This document shows positions 1 to 5,911 of a stretch of 8,864 nt of DNA, piece by piece (position 1 is the stretch's first letter; each line of letters begins with the position of its first letter). Below the pieces are notes generated by a model that saw nothing but the letters and a program-made list of their open reading frames with translations, was not told the DNA's origin and did not search any database. The position numbers were made by a program, and so were the translations under genes. The DNA is from Dehalococcoidia bacterium (GTDB lineage Bacteria > Chloroflexota > Dehalococcoidia > GIF9 > UBA5629): assembly GCA_007280145.1 (NCBI GenBank), contig QYPU01000002.1:1-8864 (forward strand). The letters run 5' to 3'.

Positions 1-170
1 AGAGACTTGCCTCAGACACCCGAAGAAATTGTTGGATTGACCTTTGCTCTTACTCAATCTTTGTGGCAGTTCCCGAATCTCTATTTCCAGAAGAAGGAGC
101 CAATACTAGCCTTGCAACGGTTGCTCACTACTCACTTGCTGTCTGCCAGGTAACATTACGATGAATTGTT
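1..170 (+). repeat. Dispersed ~170-bp repeat, copy 1 (left edge cut by window)
   Basis: First of three copies of an interspersed repeat, all in the same orientation (others at about 3603-3778 and 6248-6417). This copy lacks the first few bases (ACCGC) because the window starts inside it. It shares a 29-base identical run with copy 2 (28-56 here). The right-hand inverted-repeat arm is degraded compared with copies 2 and 3. Its plus-strand frame is open across most of its length, reading DLPQTPEEIVG, then LTFALTQSLWQFP, and ending LLTTHLLSAR before a stop. I do not recognise the family. Confidence 0.85.
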
Positions 171-336
171 GTTGGCAAAAGAGTTATAATGAATTTATCA
201 GGAGTACTTGAGAAGCGGGTAAGCTTATTGGCTTGCACTGGCCCCGAGTTTATCTACGAAATAAAACTGCATCATGGATAGAGGGGAATTTTAGTACCTA
301 GTTTGATGGCACAACCGTATTCGTTAGGATAGTACT
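171..336. other. Intergenic stretch, no gene recognised
   Basis: This links repeat copy 1 to the small hypothetical gene. A TATAAT lies at 185-190 but lacks a convincing -35 box, so I do not call a promoter. A 30-codon frame beginning at 189 (MNLSGVLEKR...) has no ribosome binding site or recognisable similarity. Confidence 0.4.
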
Positions 337-600
337 TTGACTAAAAAGCGACATGATATATTAAATGACTGCCCATTAACTGAGCCATTTATGAAATTTA
401 AGAAAAACACTCTGGCTTTATATGAATTGGTTACGACTGCTGAATCTAAGCTAAAACAAGAGAAAGAAGAGCTTAAGAACCTATTAGAAGAGGTTGGAGA
501 AGGAAGAATCATTGGTAATAATAGTATAAGTGGGTTACTTGGACTGGCAGAGCAAGTCCAAGAGAAAATTAGTCAGATGAAAGGGATTGAGAGCGGATAA
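337..600 (+). CDS. Small hypothetical protein, mostly helical
   Basis: An 87-residue frame starting at TTG, with a weak AGGA 7 bases upstream (326-329) as possible ribosome binding site; an internal ATG at 391 would give about 69 residues. I do not recognise the family. The middle (about residues 30-53) is rich in K, E, L and A in a heptad-like pattern (LVTTAESKLKQEKEELKNLL), suggesting a short coiled coil, and a second amphipathic stretch lies near the C-terminus (LLGLAEQVQEKISQMKG). There is no signal peptide, membrane segment or cysteine cluster; the only cysteine is C12. It stands alone between a repeat and the catalase promoter. It superficially resembles small helical proteins such as XseB, but I see no diagnostic motif. 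It may be a real small gene or a chance frame. Confidence 0.4.
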   Translation: MTKKRHDILNDCPLTEPFMKFKKNTLALYELVTTAESKLKQEKEELKNLLEEVGEGRIIGNNSISGLLGLAEQVQEKISQMKGIESG

Positions 601-783
601 ACCGGTTACGCCTGGCTCCTGGCTAGCACACTGAGGACACACAGGCAGCCAGATGAAAAAGATAGGGGAAGCATCGTCTTTTTTCGGGTGGAGAGCTACT
701 TCTGGGTTGCTAAACAGGTGTTTTGGGATGCCAGATCTGAACTCCCGTGATGCTATGGGTTGTCTGAGGGGTTTTAAGCAGGC
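601..783. other. Intergenic stretch upstream of the katA promoters
   Basis: No gene is recognisable. A weak A/T-rich hairpin (654-685, an AAAAAGA arm facing TCTTTTTT, ending in a T run) could terminate the small upstream gene. Nothing else is supported. Confidence 0.3.
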
Positions 784-812
784 TTGACAATCGGATTCGA
801 TGTGTATATCAT
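784..812 (+). promoter_or_regulatory. Possible distal sigma-A promoter (P1) of the katA operon
   Basis: A perfect TTGACA at 784-789 is followed after 17 bases by TATCAT at 807-812. Transcription would begin near 819 and run through the PerR-like box at 877-891, which could act as a roadblock. It is weaker than the proximal promoter because the -10 box departs from consensus at two positions. Confidence 0.35.
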
Positions 813-855
813 CACTATTAAGACTAAAGAGGGACGAGGGTCAGCTCACTACGAG

Positions 856-883
856 TTGATATGGGAAATCCCAGATATATAAT
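856..883 (+). promoter_or_regulatory. Proximal sigma-A promoter (P2) of the katA operon
   Basis: TTGATA at 856-861 (five of six consensus bases), a 16-base spacer, then a perfect TATAAT at 878-883. Transcription should start near 890, giving a leader of about 26 bases that includes the AAAAGGAGGG ribosome binding site (901-910). The spacer contains a 12-base inverted repeat, TGGGA-AA-TCCCA (862-873), which could be a further operator. The -10 box lies inside a PerR-like palindrome, so repression would block polymerase directly. Confidence 0.6.
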
Positions 884-891
884 CATTACAA
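877..891 (+). promoter_or_regulatory. PerR-like operator overlapping the katA -10 box
   Basis: ATATAATCATTACAA matches the established PerR box TTATAATNATTATAA at 12 of its 14 fixed positions (mismatches at the first base and at base 13). PerR is the metal-dependent peroxide sensor of the Fur family; in Bacillus it represses katA and ahpCF. The position over the -10 box, directly before a catalase and a peroxiredoxin, is what such regulation predicts. No regulator gene lies in the window, so the binding protein is inferred. Confidence 0.62.
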
Positions 892-915
892 AAACTGATT
901 AAAAGGAGGGAGCCC

Positions 916-2424
916 ATGGCAGAAGGGAAAAAAGTCTACACTACTGGTTTTGGTGCCCCAGTCGATAATGATCAAAATTCTAAGACTGCGGGTAATCCTG
1001 GCCCTATCCTCATGCAGGACACACACCTGCTCGAAAAGCTCGGGCACTTCGACCGTGAGAGGATTCCTGAACGCGTAGTCCACGCCAAGGGCGCCGGAGC
1101 GCACGGTTATTTTGAGGTGACGGAGGATGTCACGAAATACACCAAGGCGAAATTCCTTTCCGAAATAGCCAAACGTACCGAAGTCTTTGCTCGTTTCTCC
1201 ACCGTCGGTGGTGAGAGAGGCTCGGCAGATGCTGAGCGAGACCCGCGCGGCTTTGCCCTCAAGTTTTATACAGAAGAGGGCAACTACGACATGACCGGGA
1301 ACAACACCCCTGTCTTCTTCATCCGCGACCCGTTGAAGTTCCCAGATTTTATTCATACCCAGAAACGCCATCCCGGCAACAACCTGAAAGACGCTAATAT
1401 GTTCTGGGACTTTCTATCCCTGACACCGGAATCCATCCATCAGGTCACCATTCTGTTCTCGGACCGGGGAACTCCCCGCACCTTCCGCAACATGAACGGC
1501 TACAGCAGCCACACCTTCAAGTGGTATAACGAGAAAGGTGAGTATTTCTGGGTGAAGTACCACTTCAAAACGGAGCAGGGCATCCAGAACCTGACCCGTG
1601 ACGAAGCAACCGAGATGAAGGGGAAAGACCCTGACCATGCTACCCGTGACCTCTTCCAGGCCATAGAGCGCGGTGAATATCCGTCCTGGCGCCTAGAGAT
1701 GCAGATAATGACGCCAGAGGAGGCTGAAAAGTACCGCTTCGATCCCTTCGATATTACCAAGGTCTGGTTCCACGCCGACGTTAAGCCGTTCACCATCGGG
1801 CGGATGGTTCTCGATAAAAATCCTAATAACTACTTCGCGGAGGTGGAACAGGCCGCCTTTTCGCCCGCTAACTTTGTTCCCGGTATTGCGGCGTCGCCGG
1901 ATAAACTGCTGCAGGGTCGCCTCTTCTCCTACCATGATACCCATCTCCACCGCCTGGGTCCGAACTATCAACTGCTGCCCATCAACCGGCCTAAGAACGC
2001 CGTCAACTACTACCAGCGTGACGGCCACATGGCCTATGGGGATAACGGCAGCGACGCTCCGAACTACTATCCCAACAGCTTCGGTGGGCCGGAACCGGAA
2101 TCGGATGCTGGCGAACCTTCGTTCGAGGTATCGGGGCAGGCCGCACGCCAGCCATATATTCACCCCAATGACGACTTCTTCCAGGCCGGCGAACTGTACC
2201 GTCGGGTAATGACCGACGCAGACAGGGAGCATCTCGTCGGCAATATCACGACGCACCTCTGTAATGCAGTCAAACGCATCCAGCTGCGTCAAACAGCCAT
2301 TTTCTACAAGGCTGATGCTGAATACGGTACTCGGGTTACCCAGGGGCTGAAACTAGATGTGAAAGAGGTAAAGCGGCTGGCAGAGATGGTCCAGGAAGAG
2401 CGGGCAAAAGCCACAGCTAAATAA
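916..2424 (+). CDS. katA: Haem catalase (monofunctional, small-subunit type)
   Basis: Converts two hydrogen peroxide molecules to water and oxygen; cytoplasmic, normally a tetramer with haem b. The 502 residues match the small-subunit family (about 480-510). Visible catalytic and haem residues are His56 in PERVVHAKGAGAHG, Ser95 (RFSTV), Asn129 in TGNNTPVFFIRDP, and the proximal haem signature RLFSYHDTHLHRLGPN, with Arg335 and the Tyr339 haem ligand. The N-terminal GNPGPILMQD and the C-terminal helical region (about 430-500) are also typical. The ATG at 916 has GGAGG at 905-909. It is the first gene of a two-gene operon with the selenocysteine peroxiredoxin, 45 bases downstream, behind a PerR-like operator. 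Its sequence looks richer in G+C than the peroxiredoxin gene and flanks, so the two may have different origins. Identity is secure; the clade is inferred from length and motifs. Confidence 0.97.
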   Translation: MAEGKKVYTTGFGAPVDNDQNSKTAGNPGPILMQDTHLLEKLGHFDRERIPERVVHAKGAGAHGYFEVTEDVTKYTKAKFLSEIAKRTEVFARFSTVGGERGSADAERDPRGFALKFYTEEGNYDMTGNNTPVFFIRDPLKFPDFIHTQKRHPGNNLKDANMFWDFLSLTPESIHQVTILFSDRGTPRTFRNMNGYSSHTFKWYNEKGEYFWVKYHFKTEQGIQNLTRDEATEMKGKDPDHATRDLFQAIERGEYPSWRLEMQIMTPEEAEKYRFDPFDITKVWFHADVKPFTIGRMVLDKNPNNYFAEVEQAAFSPANFVPGIAASPDKLLQGRLFSYHDTHLHRLGPNYQLLPINRPKNAVNYYQRDGHMAYGDNGSDAPNYYPNSFGGPEPESDAGEPSFEVSGQAARQPYIHPNDDFFQAGELYRRVMTDADREHLVGNITTHLCNAVKRIQLRQTAIFYKADAEYGTRVTQGLKLDVKEVKRLAEMVQEERAKATAK

Positions 2425-2469
2425 CTGGTAGCGATACCAAAACAAATATCGAAAAAGGAGGTTTACGTT

Positions 2470-3186
2470 ATGCCTGAAGAGTTTAAGCCAGGATGTCAGA
2501 GGCCACCCATTAAAAAAATAAATCTTGAGGCTGATACGGCTAATCAGGTTAGCGTAAAGGAGGTAAAAAAAGAAATGGTAAAAGCAGGAAAACCGGCACC
2601 TGATTTTACAGCTTCCGCTTATTACAACGGTAAGTTTATGAACACCAGTCTTTCTGAATATAAAGGTAAATGGGTCTTGTTATGTTTTTATCCGGGAGAT
2701 TTTACTTTTGTCTGAGCGACGGAAATTTCAGCAGTTGCTGAAAAACACGCGGAACTTCAAGGCCTTGGTGTAGAAGTGCTATCTGTCAGCGTTGACAGTA
2801 TTTACGTACACAAAATGTGGAATGACCATGAGCTGTCGAAGATGATTAATAAGAATATTCCATTCGCGATGTTATCTGATCAGGACGGCAGTATTGGGAA
2901 AATGTACGGCATATATGATGATGACACCGGCGTGGAAACAAGAGGAAGATTCATTATTGATCCAGACGGTAATATACAGGGGTTTGAAGTTCTAACGCCT
3001 CCGGTTGGCCGTAATGTTAGTGAATCCATCAGGCAAATCAAAGCGTTCCAATTGGTGCGTAATTCCAAGGGCACAGAGGCCACCCCTTCCGGCTGGAAAC
3101 CTGGCAAACCGACATTAAAACCCGGACCGGATCTAGTCGGCAATGTATGGAAAGCATGGAAAGTAAGCCAGGCTTTTGACGACTAA
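2470..3186 (+). CDS. prxU: Selenocysteine peroxiredoxin (AhpC/TSA family), in-frame UGA read as Sec82
   Basis: A thiol/selenol peroxidase reducing hydrogen peroxide and organic peroxides. The frame is broken only by TGA at 2713-2715; both halves are in one frame and together form a full AhpC/Prx1-type protein of 238 residues. The TGA sits at the peroxidatic position of PxxxTxxC: PGDFTFV-U-ATEI, where the family has FTFVCPTEI. A SECIS-like hairpin follows at once. The active-site Arg158 (ETRGRFIID) and the C-terminal GWKPGKPTLKPGPD are present. The usual resolving-cysteine site (V-C-P) reads A-T-P, so the only cysteines are C9 and C72. The ATG at 2470 has AAGGAGGT at 2455-2462; an internal ATG at 2575 also has a perfect AAGGAGGT (2557-2564) and would give 203 residues with Sec47. 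Co-transcribed with katA. Alternative: a pseudogene or sequencing error at the cysteine codon, less likely given the hairpin and exact position. Confidence 0.88.
2713..2743 (+). promoter_or_regulatory. UGA selenocysteine codon plus bacterial SECIS hairpin
   Basis: The TGA (2713-2715) is followed after 10 bases by TTTCAGC (2726-2732), loop AGTT (2733-2736) and GCTGAAA (2737-2743): a perfect 7-bp stem with a four-base loop holding GU. The loop G is 19 bases after the UGA, about where the apical-loop G of the E. coli fdhF SECIS lies. Bacterial SECIS elements sit inside the coding region just downstream of UGA and bind SelB. A short lower helix (GCG 2716-2718 with CGC 2748-2750) is possible. Confidence 0.8.
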
Positions 3187-3210
3187 ATCTTTTCCGTAAT
3201 TAACTATGTT

Positions 3211-3248
3211 AGTAAAAGGTATCTCAAAGTAGTGAGGTACCTTTTACT
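3211..3248 (+). terminator. Hairpin terminator of the katA-prxU operon
   Basis: A 16-bp stem (3211-3226 with 3233-3248, one G-U wobble, arms AGTAAAAGGTATCTCA and TGAGGTACCTTTTACT) with the loop AAGTAG, 24 bases after the peroxiredoxin stop codon. The T tract lies within the descending arm (CCTTTTACTTT), so it is not a textbook U run, but the strength and position support a terminator. Confidence 0.7.
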
Positions 3249-3436
3249 TTCAGTACCTCTTACTAAATCAGCCTTGAAATGGTCTGTGCATTGAGCTACC
3301 CGACTTATGGAAAAGCTCGAAGAAGAGGGTTACAAAAGGGAAACTACAGAATAAGGTCATTGTACCCGCACAGAACCTGGAAATTTGAAGCGCCGTTCAG
3401 CAACGCCCGTCTCTGGTGGGATAAATCATAAGGAAG
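3249..3436. other. Intergenic stretch, no gene recognised
   Basis: No ORF with recognisable similarity. A short plus-strand stretch near 3306-3350 reads LMEKLEEEGYKRETTE before a stop and could be a decayed gene fragment, but it is too short to assign. The MITE-like element starts just to the right. Confidence 0.35.
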
Positions 3437-3560
3437 CCCCCTTACTCTAACTCTCTCCCGCTGGGGGAGAGAGAACAAGTTATTAATCATCCCCCTCGGT
3501 GAAAAAGATGATTTCTCAGTGTTTCCTCTCCCTTGACGGGAGAGGATTAAGGTGAGGGTG
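3437..3560. mobile_element. MITE-like element with ~35-bp terminal inverted repeats
   Basis: About 124 bp bounded by imperfect inverted repeats: the left arm (3437-3471, from CCCCCTTACTCTAACTCTC) matches the reverse complement of the right arm (about 3525-3560, ending GATTAAGGTGAGGGTG). Each arm contains its own hairpin: CTCTCTCCC-GCT-GGGGGAGAGAG at left and CCTCTCCC-TTGA-CGGGAGAGG at right. The centre has a further ATCATC/GATGAT pair (3487-3492 with 3507-3512). There is no coding capacity. The arrangement is that of a non-autonomous palindromic element, and similar CTCTCCC/GGGAGAG palindromic repeats are common in bacterial intergenic DNA. Confidence 0.72.
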
Positions 3561-3602
3561 GAAAACAAACAACCTCCGTAAGTTCCCTGGCACTTTTCAG
3601 CA

Positions 3603-3778
3603 ACCGCAGAGACTTGCCTCAGACAACCTAAAGAGATTGTTGGATTGACCTTTGCTCTTACTCAGTCTTTGTGGCCAGTTCCCGAATTTCCCTTGGAGAA
3701 AAAGAGACTAATGCTAGCTTTGCACCTGCTGCTCACTACTCATTCGGTGTCTGCCGGGTAACAATACGATGCATTGTT
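3603..3778 (+). repeat. Dispersed ~170-bp repeat, copy 2
   Basis: Full-length copy starting ACCGCAGAGACTTGCC and ending near ACGATGCATTGTT. It shares a 42-base identical run with copy 3 (3730-3771 here, 6369-6410 there) and a 29-base run with copy 1. Small insertions (for example GGCCAGTTCCC, where the others have GGCAGTTCCC) shift the frame that is open in copy 1, so this copy is not coding. Confidence 0.88.
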
Positions 3779-3861
3779 TCAATTGCAAATAGCTGGATAG
3801 GTCGATGCCAATCATACTATCCTACTGTGATGGTCAAGGATGATTATGACAGAGTAGAGGG

Positions 3862-4518
3862 TTATCTTTCCCCGATGGAAATGGTATCTATGTGAACATC
3901 CTCTGTGGGTGAGGAAACCTCACCACCAGAAACTTTGGCAACCACCGACACATCCCCTATCTTTTGTACAATATTGAAGCCACTGGTCACTTGACCAAAG
4001 ATAGTATAGTTCTTGGGCAGTTTACTACTGAGGTCGGCTAAGGTGATGAAGAACTGGCTGCCATTGGTATCAGGACCAGCATTGGCCATGGCCAGGACAC
4101 CCGCAATATAGTCTCTAGTTACTTTTTCATCGGCAAACGTGTATCCCGGTCCTCCTGCCCCAGTACCTGTTGGATCACCGCCCTGAATAACAAAGCCCTT
4201 GACTACCCTATGAAACTTTACGCTGTTATAGAAACCCTCACGAGCCAGGAAAACAAAATTGTTTACGGCAAGGGGAGCGTCTTGTGGGAAGAGTTGCACC
4301 TCAATATCTCCAAGGTTGGTCTTGATGGTTGCTATATATTGTCTTCCCTGGTCGATAGTCATTGGAGGTGAACTAGACCATTGAAGAACACCAGGCTCAG
4401 TTGTTTCAGCGGGTGTCGGGCTATGAGTTTGGCTCTCTCCTGAATTCATGCTACAGGCCAATAACGTCACCGTCGGTATTAAGAATACGAGCAGAAAAAA
4501 TTCCCAACCTCTTTTCAC
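3862..4518 (-). CDS. Lipoprotein cyclophilin-type peptidyl-prolyl cis-trans isomerase
   Basis: Catalyses proline cis-trans isomerisation in exported proteins; membrane-anchored outside the cytoplasm. The N-terminus has K-R, a hydrophobic stretch and a lipobox LLAC (lipidated Cys22), then a Ser/Thr/Pro/Glu linker (about 24-50), then a cyclophilin domain (about 62-215). Active-site residues equivalent to human CypA R55, F60 and Q63 are Arg104, Phe109 and Gln112 in FHRVVKGFVIQGGD; AMANAGPDTNGSQFFIT is the second signature. The Trp121 and His126 positions are replaced (Lys166, Tyr171), as is common in bacterial members. The GTG at 4518 is chosen because GGAG lies 12 bases upstream (4534-4531); a TTG at 4530 would extend it by four residues but directly abuts GGAG. 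TATACT (4546-4541) may be its -10 box. It diverges from the bactofilin-like gene. The family is certain; the start is not. Confidence 0.93.
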   Translation of the reverse strand: MKRGWEFFLLVFLIPTVTLLACSMNSGESQTHSPTPAETTEPGVLQWSSSPPMTIDQGRQYIATIKTNLGDIEVQLFPQDAPLAVNNFVFLAREGFYNSVKFHRVVKGFVIQGGDPTGTGAGGPGYTFADEKVTRDYIAGVLAMANAGPDTNGSQFFITLADLSSKLPKNYTIFGQVTSGFNIVQKIGDVSVVAKVSGGEVSSPTEDVHIDTISIGER

Positions 4519-4571
4519 TCTGACATGCAACTCCAGCGTTAGTATACCTTTATTAGTTTAGCAAAGCGCAG

Positions 4572-4610
4572 GCTAGAAGTCTAGCAGGATCGATTCCTGT
4601 TAATATTAAC
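4572..4610. promoter_or_regulatory. Three abutting palindromes between divergent genes
   Basis: GCTAGA-AG-TCTAGC (4572-4585), CAGGA-TCGAT-TCCTG (4585-4599) and the perfect 12-base palindrome GTTAATATTAAC (4599-4610) sit end to end, sharing single bases. They lie between the starts of the minus-strand isomerase and the plus-strand bactofilin-like gene, where operators are common. No known regulator motif is recognised. Confidence 0.45.
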
Positions 4611-4669
4611 GAAAGGATGCTTTGTTAGGTAAATGCTGAGAGCTATTGAACAATTTATGCGACTTTACC

Positions 4670-4699
4670 TTGACTTGAAAGGAACTGATGTGCTACTAA
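4670..4699 (+). promoter_or_regulatory. Possible promoter of the bactofilin-like gene
   Basis: TTGACT at 4670-4675 (five of six consensus bases), then an 18-base spacer and TACTAA at 4694-4699, preceded by TG at 4691-4692 as in extended -10 promoters. The -10 match is poor, so this is tentative. Confidence 0.3.
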
Positions 4700-4747
4700 T
4701 AAGCCGTGACCAGAGACTAAGGAAATATGAAGTTCAAGGAGGTTAAT

Positions 4748-5905
4748 ATGTCTAGACATATCTTCATAGGGTTAGCTACACTTCTGGTTGTCATGTTGTT
4801 GACCTTGTTCACTTCATCGCCTGTTTTAGCGATGGACATCCGAAGTGGCGACATTGTTACTATTGCCGGTGGGGAGGTGGTCGATGACGACCTCTATATT
4901 GGTGGTACCACTATCATTGTTGATGGCACTATTAATGGCGACCTCTGGGCCGCTGGTAGAGAAATCACGATTAATGGCACAGTAAATGGTGGTATCGTCG
5001 CTGCTGCAGAGACGATTAATGTAAATGGTGATGTTGCCCATGCTGTGCGGCTGGTGGGATCTACGGTTAGTATTAATGGCGTCGTTAATGGTGACCTGAT
5101 AGTTTTCGTTGGCAACGCAAATGTAGCTAGTACAGCAGAAATCGGTGGTGACCTCCTCGTTGGTGCTGGAAGCCTGCGTATCAACGGTCCTATTAAAGGC
5201 GATGTCAGAGGTGGTGCTTCCGACATTACTATCACCAGCAGCGTAGGTGGCGATACTGAACTTGCTGTTGAGAGATTAACAATAGCCTCCACGGCGAGCA
5301 TTCAAGGCGATCTGACCTATACCAGTGAAGACGAAGCTGATATTCAACCCGGTGCTCAGATCAGAGGCGGAATCACCTATAAACCGGTAGAAGCAAAAGA
5401 GTCAGCCAAAGCTGGCCCATTCGCTGGAATAGGAGGCAAGGTGATAGGTTTCCTAATGGTCTTTGTGGCTGGTATAGTCATCGTCCTTGTTGCTCCGAGA
5501 AGATCAACATCTATTGCCGATTCAATACGAAGTAAACCGTGGTTAAGCCTTGGTTGGGGAGCTGTCATTTTATTCGCGACCCCTATAGCTGCTATAGTCG
5601 TATGCATCACAGTCATCGGCATACCTGTTGGATTAATTGCCTTGGCTCTTTACGGCATTGCGATTTATCTAAGTCAAATCTTTGTTGGTTTATTCATCGG
5701 AAGGTGGATTATTGGTAACTTTCGAGAGGTGCAGTCAAAAGCCATGTTGGTGGCAGCATTAGCTTCAGGCCTTGTTATCCTTAGTCTTTTGAGATTGATC
5801 CCTTTCCTAGGCTTTTGGATTGGAGTGGCTATAGCCCTCTTCGCTCTAGGAGCGTTGGTGGTATCAGAAACCAGGTTACGAGCTGAAGCACAACAATTAA
5901 CTTAA
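4748..5905 (+). CDS. Exported bactofilin-like beta-helix protein with C-terminal membrane segments
   Basis: 385 residues. A signal peptide occupies 1-28 (SRH, hydrophobic core, SPVLA cleavage site). Residues about 35-210 form short repeats with alternating V/I and G/N/D, such as VDGTINGDLWAAG, ITINGTVNGGIVAA and VSINGVVNGDLIVF, about 17-20 residues per turn, as in bactofilins (right-handed beta-helix, polymer-forming). A helical membrane part follows: about 231-249 (VIGFLMVFVAGIVIVLVAP), 266-312, and 334-375, giving four or five segments. Bactofilins are usually cytoplasmic and lack a signal peptide, so this arrangement suggests an extracytoplasmic beta-helix anchored by the C-terminus. The ATG at 4748 is chosen because AAGGAGGT lies at 4736-4743; an ATG at 4727 would place this site inside the gene. 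Role unknown; envelope scaffolding or sensing is a guess. Confidence 0.88.
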   Translation: MSRHIFIGLATLLVVMLLTLFTSSPVLAMDIRSGDIVTIAGGEVVDDDLYIGGTTIIVDGTINGDLWAAGREITINGTVNGGIVAAAETINVNGDVAHAVRLVGSTVSINGVVNGDLIVFVGNANVASTAEIGGDLLVGAGSLRINGPIKGDVRGGASDITITSSVGGDTELAVERLTIASTASIQGDLTYTSEDEADIQPGAQIRGGITYKPVEAKESAKAGPFAGIGGKVIGFLMVFVAGIVIVLVAPRRSTSIADSIRSKPWLSLGWGAVILFATPIAAIVVCITVIGIPVGLIALALYGIAIYLSQIFVGLFIGRWIIGNFREVQSKAMLVAALASGLVILSLLRLIPFLGFWIGVAIALFALGALVVSETRLRAEAQQLT

Positions 5906-5911
5906 AATTAG

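Noticed and set aside
189..281. 30-codon frame MNLSGVLEKR... after repeat copy 1
   Set aside because: No ribosome binding site in a usable position, no similarity, and too short to separate from chance.
1500..2292. Long minus-strand frames inside katA
   Set aside because: They are antisense shadows of the catalase reading frame, with no ribosome binding sites and no recognisable protein.
2713..2715. TGA read as tryptophan by an alternative genetic code
   Set aside because: Trp is encoded by TGG throughout these genes (for example several in katA), the position is a conserved catalytic cysteine and not a Trp, and a SECIS-like hairpin follows.
2776..3186. A separate plus-strand gene with a GTG start downstream of the TGA
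   Set aside because: It is the C-terminal part of the peroxiredoxin in the same frame; residues between the TGA and this GTG (ATEISAVAEKHAEL...) are conserved family sequence, so a single Sec-containing protein explains it better.
3344..3568. Minus-strand frame encoding SLPQRERVRVRG
   Set aside because: It is the translation of the MITE-like inverted repeats, a common source of false genes.
4894..5301. 135-residue minus-strand frame within the beta-helix gene
   Set aside because: Low-complexity antisense of the G/N/D/V repeats; nothing supports it as a gene.
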